Shown piece after piece: positions 46,273 through 57,758 of a stretch of DNA of 64,000 nt (position 1 is its first letter; each line of letters starts with the position of its first letter). Where the stretch lies: assembly GCA_905182995.1 (NCBI GenBank), contig CAJJDP010000041.1:462774-526773 (forward strand). Reading direction: 5' to 3'. Made by a program: the position numbers and the translations under genes. The notes beneath the pieces are model-generated. The model ran no database searches, was not told the origin of the DNA, and saw only the letters and a list, made by a program, of their open reading frames with translations. This DNA is from Paramecium octaurelia (Eukaryota > Ciliophora > Oligohymenophorea > Peniculida > Parameciidae).

Positions 46273-47304
46273 TGATTAATAATTATTTATAATAATCAAA
46301 ATCAAATATCAAACTTCGTCACTTTTGGAAATTTAAGCATGTAATTTTATAAATTATCACGTGATTACAAATTCAATAACTTAAAAAATTAATCGACTTC
46401 TTAATACTTTAGATAGTGTTTATTTGTATAAATATATCAATTTAAACTGATTTTACAATTCAATTTGTGAAAGTATTATAAATAATCCAATATAATCTCT
46501 TCATTATGATCTTAATAATTTAAAGTCTTCAAATATAATTTTTATTCAAAGAAACTAAATTGATCTCTAGATATAACTGATCAATTTTATTTTCTCATTA
46601 ATACAATTGACAAGTAAAATGATATTTAAAATTCAAATTTTTCTTAAGAAAATAAAGTTTAACTATCACATGATAAATTGATTATCATAAGAAAATAGCT
46701 TAACCAATTTTATTTTAAAATTCTAATTTAAGCTGCTTGAAAATTAATATTTTAATCCAACTCATTAAATTTCAGGTGTTCCAATACATAATGTATTTTT
46801 CTGATTTAATATTTATTTATTTTATTTATATTTAATTTTTAGATTTTATATCATAAATAAATCAACTATTTAATTATTTTTTTTTGTAATTAAAATCAGC
46901 CACTTCAAATAGAACACTAAAGAAAAAGAGTGATATATAATAAATAACTTATTGATAAAGGAACATAATTGAGGTTAAATTATTTTTAGATTAGCAATAT
47001 ATTAAATACAGCAATTGTTTAAAATGTGGATAAAGGAGAATTATAGAATAAAAAAGATACTTGTTAGTAATAGTAATTAAAATAGCAAATTTATGTCTTT
47101 AAACAATTATTAATTAGATAAAGTGAATTTATCATCATCCACAATTGTAGAGTAAGAATTTAAAGTTATCCAATAAATTTTTCTTTATAAGAGAGACAAT
47201 CAAATTAGTTTAAACCTGAAGTATTTTATATTGTGGAATTGATTAAATCCAACTATAAAGACAAGATGATGATGGAAGGGATAAAAAAGATTTATTTTTA
47301 AATT
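46273..47304. other. Intergenic region, possibly with a relic frame
   Basis: About 1 kb, extremely AT-rich. On the + strand a frame from about 47018 stays open for roughly 110 codons with a plausible segment (FKPEVFYIVELIKSNYKDK), but it runs into the next gene's 3' end and has no clear start. I do not annotate it as a gene. Confidence 0.5.
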
Positions 47305-48241
47305 TCATTTTTTCTTTTTATTGTTTTCCTTTTCAACTTATTCAATAATTATTTTATTCTACTCTTCTATCTTCTAAAATAACTGTTAAGAAGTTCCAAA
47401 AACTTATTATTGTATGTATTCCTCAAATTCATTTGGTTTTTTCTGCTCATTGTCTTATTATGCATTTTGTTCTTGATTATCTTATAGTTCGTCTTCAACT
47501 TCTTGATTTTCTTTTTCCATTTTGATTCTTCTTTTGGCATATTTTTCCTCCTCTTCTGAATCAACATCTGCATATTATTTATTCTATTTATATCAAATCA
47601 AATACATTTTAAGGTATAAAATTTGCTTATGACAATGGAGGTACAAAGGTGGGAATATCCAAAACAACATTATAAACTATGTCTAATCCATCATCAGATA
47701 ATGCTTTGAAATAGAATAAATCATAATGGGCGATATAATCATGTAGCCAAGTCAGGAGAGTTCTAACTTCTAAGGAATTTAATTCACTTTTGTGGAAAAC
47801 TAATAATCTTTGGAATTCCTTGATGTCATCAGCTTAATTCTTTTCTTAAAAGCATTGCTTGATATATTTTGCATTTCTGTAAAAAAAGAGATGGAGGAGC
47901 ATATTTACAATTAATTCTTTTTTCTCACTAAATTCTTTGACAAATGAAACTTATGTCAAAGCATACTCATTCATAATTTGAATATCTACAGGTCTTAATT
48001 TTTGATAGGAATCTAACCATAAAATACATATGATACCTTCATATTTTAGATATCTGATTAGACTGTCTCTAATGGATGAGATATGATTTTATGCAAGTAT
48101 TGATTCAGCAATTATAATTCTGATACCAGAAGGCAAGGCTTAGATTTCAATCTTTCTTGAAGATTTATGTGATGACTCTGTCATCTTTCTTCCTATTTTC
48201 CTTTAAGTTGGAGTTTGTTAATTTGAACGAGGTGAAAACAT
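47305..48241 (-). CDS. Hypothetical helical protein with acidic/basic coiled-coil tail (304 aa)
   Basis: One 22-nt intron. A short polar N-terminus (MFSPRSNQQTPTQRKIGRKM) precedes a globular, mostly helical domain of about 190 residues (RIIIAESILAQNHISSIRDS, ILWLDSYQKLRPVDIQIM, HDYIAHYDLFYFKALSDDG). A charged coiled-coil tail from about 220 ends in a KKKK run before TGA. No membrane segment or signal peptide. I do not recognise the domain; the tail suggests a structural or nucleic-acid-associated partner protein. Confidence 0.65.
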
Positions 48242-48302
48242 AAAAACAATTTATTTATAAATTAATTACTATAATATTAAAGAGCAGAATGGAAAATTAT
48301 AA

Positions 48303-49838
48303 TCACTTGACCTTGTAAAATGTTTTCATTCTAGTATCATTATAATAGGGTATATTTATTTAATTAGTTTGGCCATAATCCACTGACTTCTATCTTGTGG
48401 ACTCGTGACCATTTGTTCCAAATCTACACTAATAATCACTGATTCCTCTAGGTCTAACTGATGGAGTGATATTTTTTCCATAATTAGGATCTCTTAAAGT
48501 TTAATTCAAATCTAATTTAAAATTTTCAAGTTAGGGTTTTTTTGAATCTACAGAATGGATTTTAGGTGATTAATTCAAAGTTGTAGTTTATTGAGAATGC
48601 AGAGAGTTATTATTATAACGACCTCTGAGATTGATAGGAGATTCATCATGAGGCTTAGGTCTAATAACAGGCAGGGGTTTATTGTTCTATTTAGTGCCAT
48701 AATCGGAAGTAGAGGCATGTTTGGGTGGAAGTGGTATAGGAGTGAATATGTCAGAGCCAATATCTATTTTTGTAAAGCTTAAAAATATTACCAGCAAAAG
48801 ATTTTCCTCCGTTGAGTAGATGTTTCTTTAATAATAAATAATACATCGTCGTCACTTAATTGTGTCTATTGCCTTCCACGCATTTTTCAATATAGTCTTG
48901 CGCGTAACCCAATTTAACTAATTATTTCAAAATATCAAAATCTAATGGTATTTTATGAAGTCCAACAATAATTCCCATTTACAATGGAGCCTTGTAATTA
49001 TTAGTCATCCAAGGGTGTCTTCTGATGTCTGTAATGGTGTATCTTTTTAGAGGATCAGTTTATAAAATACCAGCAATTAAATTCTTGGCAGGCAAAGAAA
49101 TTGCATTGGGACATTTGTATTCCCCTGCCAATATTTTCTTATATAATAAATTTGTATTGGCCTCTTCAAATGGCAGATGACCAGCCAACATAGCAAATAA
49201 GATAACGCCAGCACTCCAAATATCAGAATTCAATCCATTGTATTTTTTACCAGCTATCATTTCAGGTGCTGCATAACAAGGTGACCCACATGCTGTCTTT
49301 AGAAATTCATCATTGGCATATAAATTTGATAGTCCAAAATCAATAATTTTGACTCTTTATTTATTCTCCAACATCAGATTCTCAGGTTTCAAATCTCTAT
49401 GCACTATCCTCAATTTATGCATGTACTCTATCCCTTGAATCAATTAACCAAAGAGCTTAGCAGCTTCAGCATCTCTCAGTCGCTAATTCTAGACTATGTA
49501 ATCGAATAGTTCTCCACCATTGACATACTCCATAACTAGAAAGAGTTATTTCTAAGTTTCTATTATCTTAGTATAATGGCATAGTACTTCATATAATTAA
49601 ACTAAATTGGGATGTCGGATTTATTTAAGAATCTGAATTTCCCTTGTAACCCTTTCGATGTCAGAGGCATCAACTATTTTGCTTTTTTCCAAGATCTTAA
49701 TTGCCACTTTCTCTTAAGTGATTTGATGGGTTGCCAACTTCACTTTACCAAAAGTACCCTCTCCTAAGGTTTTGCCTTAATCTTAAATTGGATATGAATA
49801 CCAAAAGTATATTATCCGATTGATTATTATTTATTCAT
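48303..49838 (-). CDS. AMPK/SNF1-type Ser/Thr protein kinase
   Basis: 488 residues, introns of 20, 21 and 28 nt. All catalytic motifs are present: GEGTFGKV at 19-26, VAIK lysine 41, HRDLKPEN at 133-140, DFGLSN at 153-158, and an activation loop LKTACGSPCYAAPE whose Thr168 corresponds to the LKB1-target threonine of AMPK. The kinase domain ends at HPWM. A UBA-like helical segment follows (DILKQLVKLGYAQDYIEKC), then a polar tail of about 150 residues. This is the SNF1/AMPK catalytic-subunit or closely related CAMKL architecture, but the C-terminal regulatory (KA1-like) domain is not evident. Substrates are unknown. Its ATG is only 7 bp from the divergent kelch-gene ATG. Confidence 0.9.
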
Positions 49839-49845
49839 TATATTA

Positions 49846-51147
49846 ATGTTTAATTCAAATGAAAATGTACTCGAAGAGAGACTCCCATAAAATTACATAG
49901 ATGTTAAACTAACACTTTGGAGGAAGTCATCAACAATCCAAGACTTCAAATAATATTCGTTTTTTAACACTATTCATATCTATAATGATAGATTATTGAT
50001 ATGCTATTCACAAAAGACAGAATTGCATGGAATCTATATAAATAGAGAGAAATTTACAATTGAAGAACACTTTGTTTTTTAGGGAGAACAATTTGACTAT
50101 CAATTTGTGCATCCTCAAACTTACTTTACTAAAAACTGCATTTGGTTCATATCTTACAACAGAGCCACTTAATAGTAAATATTTTATGCTGATTTACCTA
50201 CTAAAACAATATTATCTATCAAAAGTGAATACAAACCACAATTTAGAATTAATTTCTCATTTACGTAAATAGCTGATTTATCATTTTATATTTTTGGAGG
50301 CTTGGATGAACAAATGAGACTGTCAAACTAATTAGATTTCTTTTAAGTTGCTTAATGTGATTTTACTCCTGTGAATTTCAAAGGACAACCTCCTTCACCA
50401 AGACATAGTCATCTGGCTTTTGTGAATAGCAATAAATTAATCATTGCAGGTGGTTCTCAGTCGACCAATTTATTCGAAAGAACATGCTTGCAAGACATGT
50501 ACTCATTGGATCTAAAAACCTATACATGGACTCAAGTTAAAACTAACATACCAAAATCCATTGCCTTTGGTCAATAGGTTTCTCTTAATCAAAACCAATT
50601 AATTTATTTTGCAGAAGAAAATGGACAAACCACTCATTACCTTTTATCTTTCACTGACAATCAATGGACCTGCATGAGATCTTAGAAAGAAGTGTAATAC
50701 AATTTATTTTATCTCATAGACCTTCCTATAAATATCGAGCATGTGCTTGTTTAGATATTAAGAACAATCAAATTCTACTGTTTGGGGGATACAACTTCCA
50801 GAAGAATAGTGTCAATTGTAATGTTATTGAGAGATTGCAAATTATCACCAAAGTAATTTTATATTAAAAAATGCGCTTAGGATTTTAAGGAATAAACATT
50901 ATTGGATTATAATGGAGATATCATCAACATTAGCAAATTTGAGAAACAATTATAATAATAACAGCAAAATCTCTTATTTCAAGAAGACAATAAAGACAAC
51001 GATTAACAAGAAGAACTCACATTTGAAGAGTTATTGGAATAGGAAAAACAATTGCAATAACTCCAACTTGATGAAATCAAATAGGAAACCAAGAAATCTA
51101 ATAAGAAAAACAATAAAAAGAAAAATAAATATAAATCTAAAAATTGA
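49846..51147 (+). CDS. Kelch-repeat protein (415 aa)
   Basis: Introns of 26 and 28 nt. Several kelch blades are readable: FYIFGGLDEQMRLSNQLDFF, a PPSPRHSHLAFV ... KLIIAGGSQ ... MYSLDLKTYTWTQV unit, then PSYKYRACACLDIKNNQILL-FGGY. The C-terminal 90 residues are a charged Gln/Glu/Lys coiled coil ending with a basic KKNNKKKNKY run. Kelch propellers bind protein partners; no BTB or other domain is present. Neighbours are extremely close: 7 bp to the divergent kinase and 5 bp to the next gene. Confidence 0.85.
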
Positions 51148-51152
51148 TTATA

Positions 51153-52456
51153 ATGCATTTATGTGATTTTTTTATAGAATGTGCATAAATAGAACAGAAA
51201 ATAGAGCAAAACAGATAATTCTTAATTTAGCTACCCACCTTCCATCCTTATAAAGCATTTCTTGAATTACAGGATGGAAATAACAAAATTACAACTACCT
51301 CATTATCATCCTATCTAAAGAGTTAAGGATTATTGTGTACAGAGTAAGAATGTTCAATTTTCATTTAAAAACCATTCAAATATGTTGATTTTTTAAGGAC
51401 AATACTCCCTTCAGATCAAACCTTAAGAAAAGTAATATCAATCCAAGAACCAAAACAATAGTTATCACCAGAAACCCAATTGGCTTTGGCCAGACATCTA
51501 AATTAATAAATTGATCTAATGAATTCCTTGAAAACATTTAAAAATGTTTTTTTTGAGGGAACAATTCAAGATGTTTAGAAATATTTTAAAGATAATCTAG
51601 CCTTTATTAGTGAAAAGGAATTAGAATAGATCTCAAGATTTCTTGATTAATAAGGCGATGGAATCATTACCACAGCTCCATTTATCAAAAAAAAAACCGA
51701 TGATTACGATTTTACTTTTTCTACTCCAAAATAAGCAAAACCCAATTTACAATCTATGACTACTCAAAAAAAGAAGGAACACAAATTGACTTACAATGGA
51801 AGAAGCAACAAAAAGCCGATTCAAGATTTGAATAACAGGGACGATAATTATTTATCAATTGAATCTCCCTTGATTCCTTTGGTAGCACTTATGAGGCGAG
51901 AGATTAAGTTAAACTCACTTAAGAAAAGACTTTTAAGTTAGAAGTCATTTAATTTCTTAGATGCTTTCAAGGCTTTGGATCGAAATTCAAATGGATATAT
52001 AACAATGCAGGATTATGATAAATTTTTGGAACAATAACCAGGAACTTCGAAGTATTTATTTCAATACAAAACGGAATTACAATTTAGTGACTTCTTAAAT
52101 TTAATGATGCCTAATGAAAATATATAAATATCGAATAAGCTATTTGTAGATAAACCCATTGAAGAAATATTCTCTAATTCAACTTTGTAATTATTTAAAG
52201 AGTATCTTGAGTTACTGTAATCACCTCCTCCTAAATTGAATGGTTCAAAAGATCTCTTTAAACTGATTGATTCGGTAACAAGAGATAACTATATAAGTTC
52301 TACTGATGTATCTAATTTTACTTATTAGTTTAGCTGCAATAGTATCTTTATATGAATGGTCTTCGATATAATGCCTCTGAAGTAAGCCTACTCATAAATA
52401 GGTATGATCATAATAGAGATGGGAAACTGTGTTTCTTTGAATTTTAAGACTTGTGA
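51153..52456 (+). CDS. EF-hand protein (425 aa)
   Basis: One 26-nt intron near the 3' end. The last EF-hand is canonical, RYDHNRDGKLCFFEF (D-x-N-x-D-G-x-L-x3-E). An earlier one reads LDRNSNGYITMQDYDKF and another degenerate one FLDQQGDGIITTAPF, so at least two calcium sites are likely. The remainder is helical and polar. The start at 51153 (MHLCDFFIECAQIEQK) is the first in-frame ATG but lies only 5 bp after the kelch stop, so a different start or an unseen 5' intron is possible. Its role is unknown, perhaps calcium-sensing in the cortex or cilia. Confidence 0.75.
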
Positions 52457-52480
52457 TTCAATTTATTATTATTTAAAATA

Positions 52481-53224
52481 ATGTTATCCATTATTAAATT
52501 TTAATATTCACGAAGAAAAGAGCATTTGGAGTAGTTTGAAAAAGAAGAAGCTGCAAGACTAAGAGAAAGGTACCAATAAACTAAAGCACAACACTCAGTG
52601 GTGTCAGATTTTATAAAAATCATCAAATGGAAGGCCTTGAAATATGCAATCTTAGCATTTGGGGCATATTTTGCATATTAAATGTATGACACTGCAGATA
52701 TATACTTTGACAAAAAAATACGGATTTTACCATTAAAAGCATAATATGAAAGGCCTCTAGCAAATACCACAATAAATCTATTGAAATTGGAAAAAAACCT
52801 TGAAATGGATTGTGAGTTAGCTGAGAAAGTCAAGCCTTATACTTTATTCGTTTTGGATGAAAATTATCCTATTTTTACTTTGCTTCCTAATGATGTTATA
52901 ATTGCAAACAAGAAATTGTTGCGATAAATTAACTCTCAATAAATTTAATAATTAATATAATTTTGCAAAACTCACAATGAATTGAGGACATCTTGCAATT
53001 TATTGGATTTAAAATACATACCAACATTGACTTTTATGAAACTAAGGAGTTTTATCAATTTAAAGAAGATGAATCAGATCATCTTAGCAAGAGAATATTT
53101 CTTTTTGCCAGTTCCTGAAGAATTGGAAATTTAGAATGAAGAAATTTAACGCTTAATGAGATAATATAAAAATGTTGAATAGGGTCCACTTTCATTTATT
53201 TTATAACATTAATTTATTTTATGA
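52481..53224 (+). CDS. Hypothetical single-pass membrane protein (247 aa)
   Basis: A single exon. The basic, helical N-terminal 50 residues (MLSIIKFQYSRRKEHLEQFE) precede one hydrophobic segment, LKYAILAFGAYFAYQM. A soluble, mixed alpha/beta domain follows (YTLFVLDENYPIFTLLPNDV, CKTHNELRTSCNLL, YIPTLTFMKLRSF). The layout, with a basic N-terminus then one TM then a soluble domain, fits an inner-membrane mitochondrial protein, though it is equally possible in the ER. No family recognised. It lies 24 bp after the EF-hand gene. Confidence 0.6.
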
Positions 53225-53283
53225 ATATAAATTAATAATAGTATTATTCAGCTTTCATCATTTAACAATGGTGGAGACGAAAA

Positions 53284-53679
53284 ATGAGCAAGAAACAACA
53301 TTGCAGAATAAAAATATATTATACTTCCTTAACTGGTTAGAGTAATAAGATAAAGTCGAATTAAACTAAAGCGTTTTTGATATTGGATTAGAAATAATGG
53401 GCTTTGTAAAAAATAGATGTTGCGAATGATAAAAAAAGTGTTTAATTTGTTTAGGCTTTCAAGGAATATGGATATGAATTGCCTTTGATTTTTATTGATG
53501 ATATGTACATTGGAGATGGGGATAAATTGCAGGAATTGGAAGATAATTAGTTTCTAGATGAAATATATGATCAACAATATCTCGAAAGATGTTTATTATG
53601 CAATATGGATAGGAAGAGTGAAGATTAAAAGCAGTGTAGCGATTGTAAATAAAATTTGTTATTTTTTCGAGTGATTTGA
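53284..53679 (+). CDS. SH3BGR/GRXCR-like thioredoxin-fold protein (131 aa)
   Basis: A single exon. Start MSKKQHCRIKIYYTSLTGQS; the protein follows the glutaredoxin-related SH3BGRL pattern: a beta strand (KIYYTSL), a helix, FLILDQKQWALQKIDVA, NDKKSVQFVQAFKEYG, ELPLIFIDDMYIGDGDKLQ (cis-Pro strand and GDY-type loop), and a C-terminal helix. The CPYC redox motif is absent, as in SH3BGR proteins. A C-terminal C-x2-C ... C-x2-C (ERCLLCNMDRKSEDQKQCSDCK) looks like a zinc site, as in GRXCR proteins. It may be a ciliary or actin-linked adaptor. A longer frame beginning at 53269 is out of register and was rejected. Confidence 0.75.
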
Positions 53680-53697
53680 TTTAATATTAATCAATAT

Positions 53698-55255
53698 TCA
53701 TTATTTACTTAATTTTTTTATTCTATAGTATTTATAGATAAAGTAGTAATTACTCAATGCAACAAGTTGAATTATTGATAAATTGACAATCAAATGTTCA
53801 AATACATCGCTGCTTCCAAATATGAATAACAATGAAGATATGGCAAAACATATTGAATAGATAATATAAATTGTGTCCACCATATATATCAGAGATGAAA
53901 ATTCAAAGCATAAAAATGAAACAATTGAAGAAGTCAAGCCTGAGGCACAAAACCCCAACATGGCAGCAAACAACTAAAAAAAAAAATAAATGTTGGTTCT
54001 ATAACTTATTACCACCCAACTAAAAATAAAACTAAATTGTAAGATTGTCAAGGTGAAAATCATCCACACTATTTTATCTTTAAAATCTCCAAATATTCCT
54101 ATAGCAAAACATCCAAGAACATAACCCAATCCAACATAAAAGAAAATAAATTCAATTTCAAATGAGCTGCTACTGTCCTCCTTCTATGCCAAAAACATTA
54201 TATAGTTGAGCATTTATATATAAATGAAGCCTTCAAGCAATGCTACTGTCAATACTAATGGCAATAAATAGAGAGCATTTCTTCTCCATAATTCCTATGA
54301 AGTGTATTTTATACATTCTAAATATGATTTATTTTAATAAACATTGAATTCCTCTTTTTCAATTATCATACTCAAATTGCTTGAATCTAAGGAAAAGCAT
54401 TGAATCGTCATGTTATTCATAATCTGTTTGAGTTCTTCTTCTGACTTAGCTTTTTATTGCTGATTTAAACTATCAACTTATATTCCACTCACAATTAATT
54501 GTCTTAAAGTATTTACCTTGTCCATTTGCGAACTAGTTTTCGTTTCAATCAAACTTAGAATTTACTCTTTAGTCCTTCTCAATCTAGGGTGATTGGGCTC
54601 AAAGGTCGTTAAAAATAACAGACTTAGAACTAGTTATACAATAGATATATAAAATAATCTGCCAATTGCCTCAATTGTTGCTCTACTAAATATTTCTGCG
54701 AAAAAGCTTCCTAATATCCATTAAAAGCTATGGCTAAACTTATTTTTGTATAAATTACATGAAATAGAGTGAACAATAATACAATATCTTCTCATCTCCA
54801 AATGATAAGTTAGATAAATAATAAAGCATCCCGAATAAAAATATTACTGATAATATCCCAGAACAGATTGAACAAAGTATCCCAATTATATAAATCGCCC
54901 AATCAGGACAACCAGAACTTGAAGCCAAAATTGCAGGTAATATAAAGATTTGAGGTCCCAATGATCCTACCATCAAGATAATTCTGAAAGTAATAAAATT
55001 TACAATCTTTGGCAGTTGGGCTAACCCAATGAAAGCCACTGTTTAATAGCAAAACCACATCAAATTACCTAGATTGTTTTTATCCCCTGGAAACCTCTTG
55101 GCAAATATGTCTTATTAACACATTTTTCCAGCAATGTTAAATGATATAAAAAATACGTATATCAACAAAGCATGTAGAGCCAGAGGAAAGTTCTTGTCCG
55201 AAGTTGTGTATTCTGACTTCCTAATATGAGATTTGAACTCCCTATATTATTACAT
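53698..55255 (-). CDS. Major-facilitator-like transporter (about 12 TM, 510 aa)
   Basis: One 25-nt intron. The N-terminus is MQQYREFKSHIRKSEYTTSD. Two bundles of about six hydrophobic helices (such as LLIYVFFISFNIAG, TFRIILMVGSLGPQIFILPAIL, IYIIGILCSICSGILSVIFLFG; then LYLLPLVLTVALLEGFIYIQ, FFYVGLGYVLGCFAIGIFG, SLIYMVDTIYIIYSICF) flank a large hydrophilic central loop rich in Glu/Gln/Lys. That is the MFS topology. A signature giving the substrate is not visible. It ends RIKKLSKQ. It is probably at the plasma membrane or an endomembrane. The ATG is 14 bp from a divergent start. Confidence 0.75.
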
Positions 55256-55269
55256 TAAAAAAATATTTA

Positions 55270-55812
55270 ATGCAAATTTTATCTGATCTACAATATCTCC
55301 AAGACAAGTTTTCACAATAATCTTCATAGATTAGATAGCTATTCACAGAAATCTAACTAGCCTAATAGACTTTGTAGTCATTAAAAAAACCAATCGGGTA
55401 GTTGAGATAGAGCAAATCGACTATTATTTTACATTCCACTTATTAGGATTCAACTCAGAGTCCGAACAAAATCTCAAGGAATGCTTCTCTCAAATAGGAA
55501 GATTTTATTGAATAATGTCTAAAAAAAATTGAATAGGCCAATAAAAATAGCAACACAAATGCGCCATCTCCTCAACAACCAAAATAAGCCAACAGAATTA
55601 AGGGTAGATTAGAAAAACACATCCCAGAAATGAAGACATAAGATGAATAAATTCCATTACCTACAACCAGTTTGCAGTCTATTTTCTAAGCAAGCAATAG
55701 TCCTCAACAAAAACTGTCTAAACTAATGCAACTCGATGACTTTAAGACTACAGCAAATTAATAAAAATAAGAATATTTTGATATCCATGAAGAAGGATAA
55801 TTATAAAATTGA
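55270..55812 (+). CDS. Hypothetical polar protein (180 aa)
   Basis: A single exon. MQILSDLQYLQDKFSQQSSQ begins an amphipathic helix of about 45 residues. A Ser/Thr/Gln/Asn-rich region follows with short helical stretches (EDFIEQCLKKIEQANKN) and a charged end (YFDIHEEGQLQN). No domain or targeting sequence was seen. It lies between a divergent transporter start (14 bp) and a convergent EF-hand-like gene (6 bp between the stops), among the tightest spacing in the window. Confidence 0.6.
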
Positions 55813-55818
55813 AAATAT

Positions 55819-56572
55819 TCAACTTTCCATTATTTCATAGTACAACTATTCAAATTCTAATAAATAAATAGTAAAAGTACTTTCGTCTTGTTGTCTTTTA
55901 TATTTCTATTCCAACAACTCGAAAAACCCAATGTACTCAGACTTTTCAGCATCTGGAGTCCATGTATCCACTAATTCAAATAAAGAATCAAATAACTCAG
56001 CTTTTGTCATAAAACCATTTCCTTTCGAATCATGCTCCCTTCATTATAATAACAAAATACCAATCCTCAAGCAACAAAAATTTAATCTCCTCCTTGTCCT
56101 CTTCGACATCCTTTCTTAATAAATATGCCAATCTTATATGAGTTTTTAAATAATTTTCCTTGATTAATTTGTTATTAATATCGAATTAGTAATGCGACAT
56201 AAAGGCTTCAATACTTTACACTACTTCAGGATCGCTTTTAAGTTTTCTTCTCTTTGTAATATTCTCCTTTGAATACATATTTTCGTCTCCATCCTCATGA
56301 TATGGTTTGACTAAGTTAACATCTCTGGACCCATCAAAAAGAAAGTCCAGTTTCCCATTAGCTATTTTAATTGCTTATTATTATTGTTTGACTTATGGAG
56401 TTAGCATTTCTATAATTTTGATTTCCTCATCTATTAATGATAGAGACCTTCATATACCTGTGAATTTGACTTGTTTATCTTGCTTGCTAGTTTTCTTTTT
56501 ACTTTATTTTTATTATTAAGGCAACTATGATTGTCTTAAGGAATCTTCAAAACTGATTTCTTTATTTTACAT
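55819..56572 (-). CDS. Hypothetical EF-hand-like protein (234 aa)
   Basis: Introns of 27 and 22 nt. A Gln/Lys-rich basic N-terminus (about 40 residues) precedes a helical domain. Near the C-terminus, EDWEHDSKGNGFMTKAELF has an EF-hand-like loop (D-x-K-x-N-G-x-M ...), followed by SEYIGFFELLEQKYK and a helix. The loop lacks the usual final Glu at position 12, so calcium binding is uncertain. The composition recalls small calcium-binding proteins of the axoneme, but no family is assigned. Confidence 0.6.
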
Positions 56573-56609
56573 TAAGTTATTTAAATAATCATTAATTATT
56601 AACGTATAG

Positions 56610-56885
56610 ATGTAATCCGAAAATGCTCAGTTTTGCTAAGAAATGAGACAACAATTATATGAAATTAAGAATAGAATAAATAAATTGTTACCTCAAAGAA
56701 GTATCAGCCCAATAAATAGCCAATCTTCATCCACGATGTCAGATAAATCACAATAATCGATCACATCAAGTTAGTTCATCAAACTCTAACAAGAAGATGA
56801 TATACAAAAGAATATGGCAAAGATTAACGACATGATCATGGAGAGAAGACAAAAAACAGAATAACTGCTAAAATATGAATATTGA
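56610..56885 (+). CDS. Small hypothetical coiled-coil protein (91 aa)
   Basis: A single exon, ATG at 56610. The upstream codons MQSENAQFCQEMRQQLYEIK and the internal Ser-rich SPINSQSSSTMSDKSQ segment are in one frame, ending ERRQKTEQLLKYEY before TGA. It is mostly helical at both ends. It diverges from the gene at 56572 (37 bp between ATGs) and converges with the nitrilase gene (18 bp). Small size and common composition make this moderately certain only. Confidence 0.5.
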
Positions 56886-56903
56886 TATTTATATTATTTA
56901 GAT

Positions 56904-57758
56904 TCATTTTACTCCTTTGGATACTTGATATAAATCTGTTCTCTTTTGAACAGACGTTGGTATATTTTTTCTAACCTGATCTACAAGGGATAGGTTTATT
57001 TCCTGAATTAACACAGCAGGATCTGACCCACATGTCGCTAGTACTCTTCCCATAGGATCTGTGATAATGGAATGACCCCATGTCTGATAGTAGTCAGGAT
57101 CATCGGAATAATACCTTGCTGCCTAAGCACTAGCAACGTAAACCTGATTATCCAAAGCCCTGGATCTATTCAATAATTCCCAATGCAAAGGCCCTGTAGT
57201 TTGATTAAATGCTGATGGGAATGACAACACTTGACATCCTTGATCTCTCATCACTTAAGAAAATATAGGAAACCTGATATCATAACAAATACCAAGTCCG
57301 TATCTTCCATATTATGAATCAAAAATACAATAATCATTACCTGATCCAAAAGTATTGGATTCAAAATGAGTAATTCCTCCTGGAATATCCACATCAAATA
57401 AATGACATTTTCTATATTAACCCACAAGTTTTCCATCATTAAATGCCAAAGCAGCATTAAATAATTTGCCATCTGCCACTTCTGGCAATCCACCAATTAT
57501 CATGATCTAAAACTCTTCAGATAACTATTTCATGAGCTCATATGTTTCTCTATTATTTTTATCTGAAAAATCTTCTGCATTTTTCTTTAATTGATTGGTC
57601 TCAAAAATAGTATTAAAAAACTCTCCCAAGAATATCACTTTGCACTCTTTCTATACACAATCACGAATTGATGCAGCAACTCCCTCAAGAATTTTTTGCT
57701 TAGTTTCAAACACTGCATTTTAAATCAATGCCACCTTGTATTTTGTGAGAATTTACAT
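56904..57758 (-). CDS. Omega-amidase / Nit2-type nitrilase-superfamily hydrolase
   Basis: A single 284-residue exon without introns. The nitrilase catalytic triad is in place: Glu46 in FLGEFFNT, Lys117 in [10 protein letters not shown] and Cys158 in GICYDIRFP. Family blocks [38 protein letters not shown] and [15 protein letters not shown] are intact and the length is that of Nit2. The enzyme would deaminate alpha-ketoglutaramate and alpha-ketosuccinamate to the keto acids, closing the glutamine transamination route, usually in cytosol or mitochondria. No presequence is evident. Confidence 0.92.

Noticed and set aside
53269..53430. Alternative frame starting MVETKNEQETT
   Set aside because: It hits TGA quickly; the frame beginning at 53284 carries the SH3BGR-like pattern.
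55218..55232. tRNA B-box-like GAGTTCAAATCTC
   Set aside because: It lies inside the transporter coding sequence, with no A box or cloverleaf.
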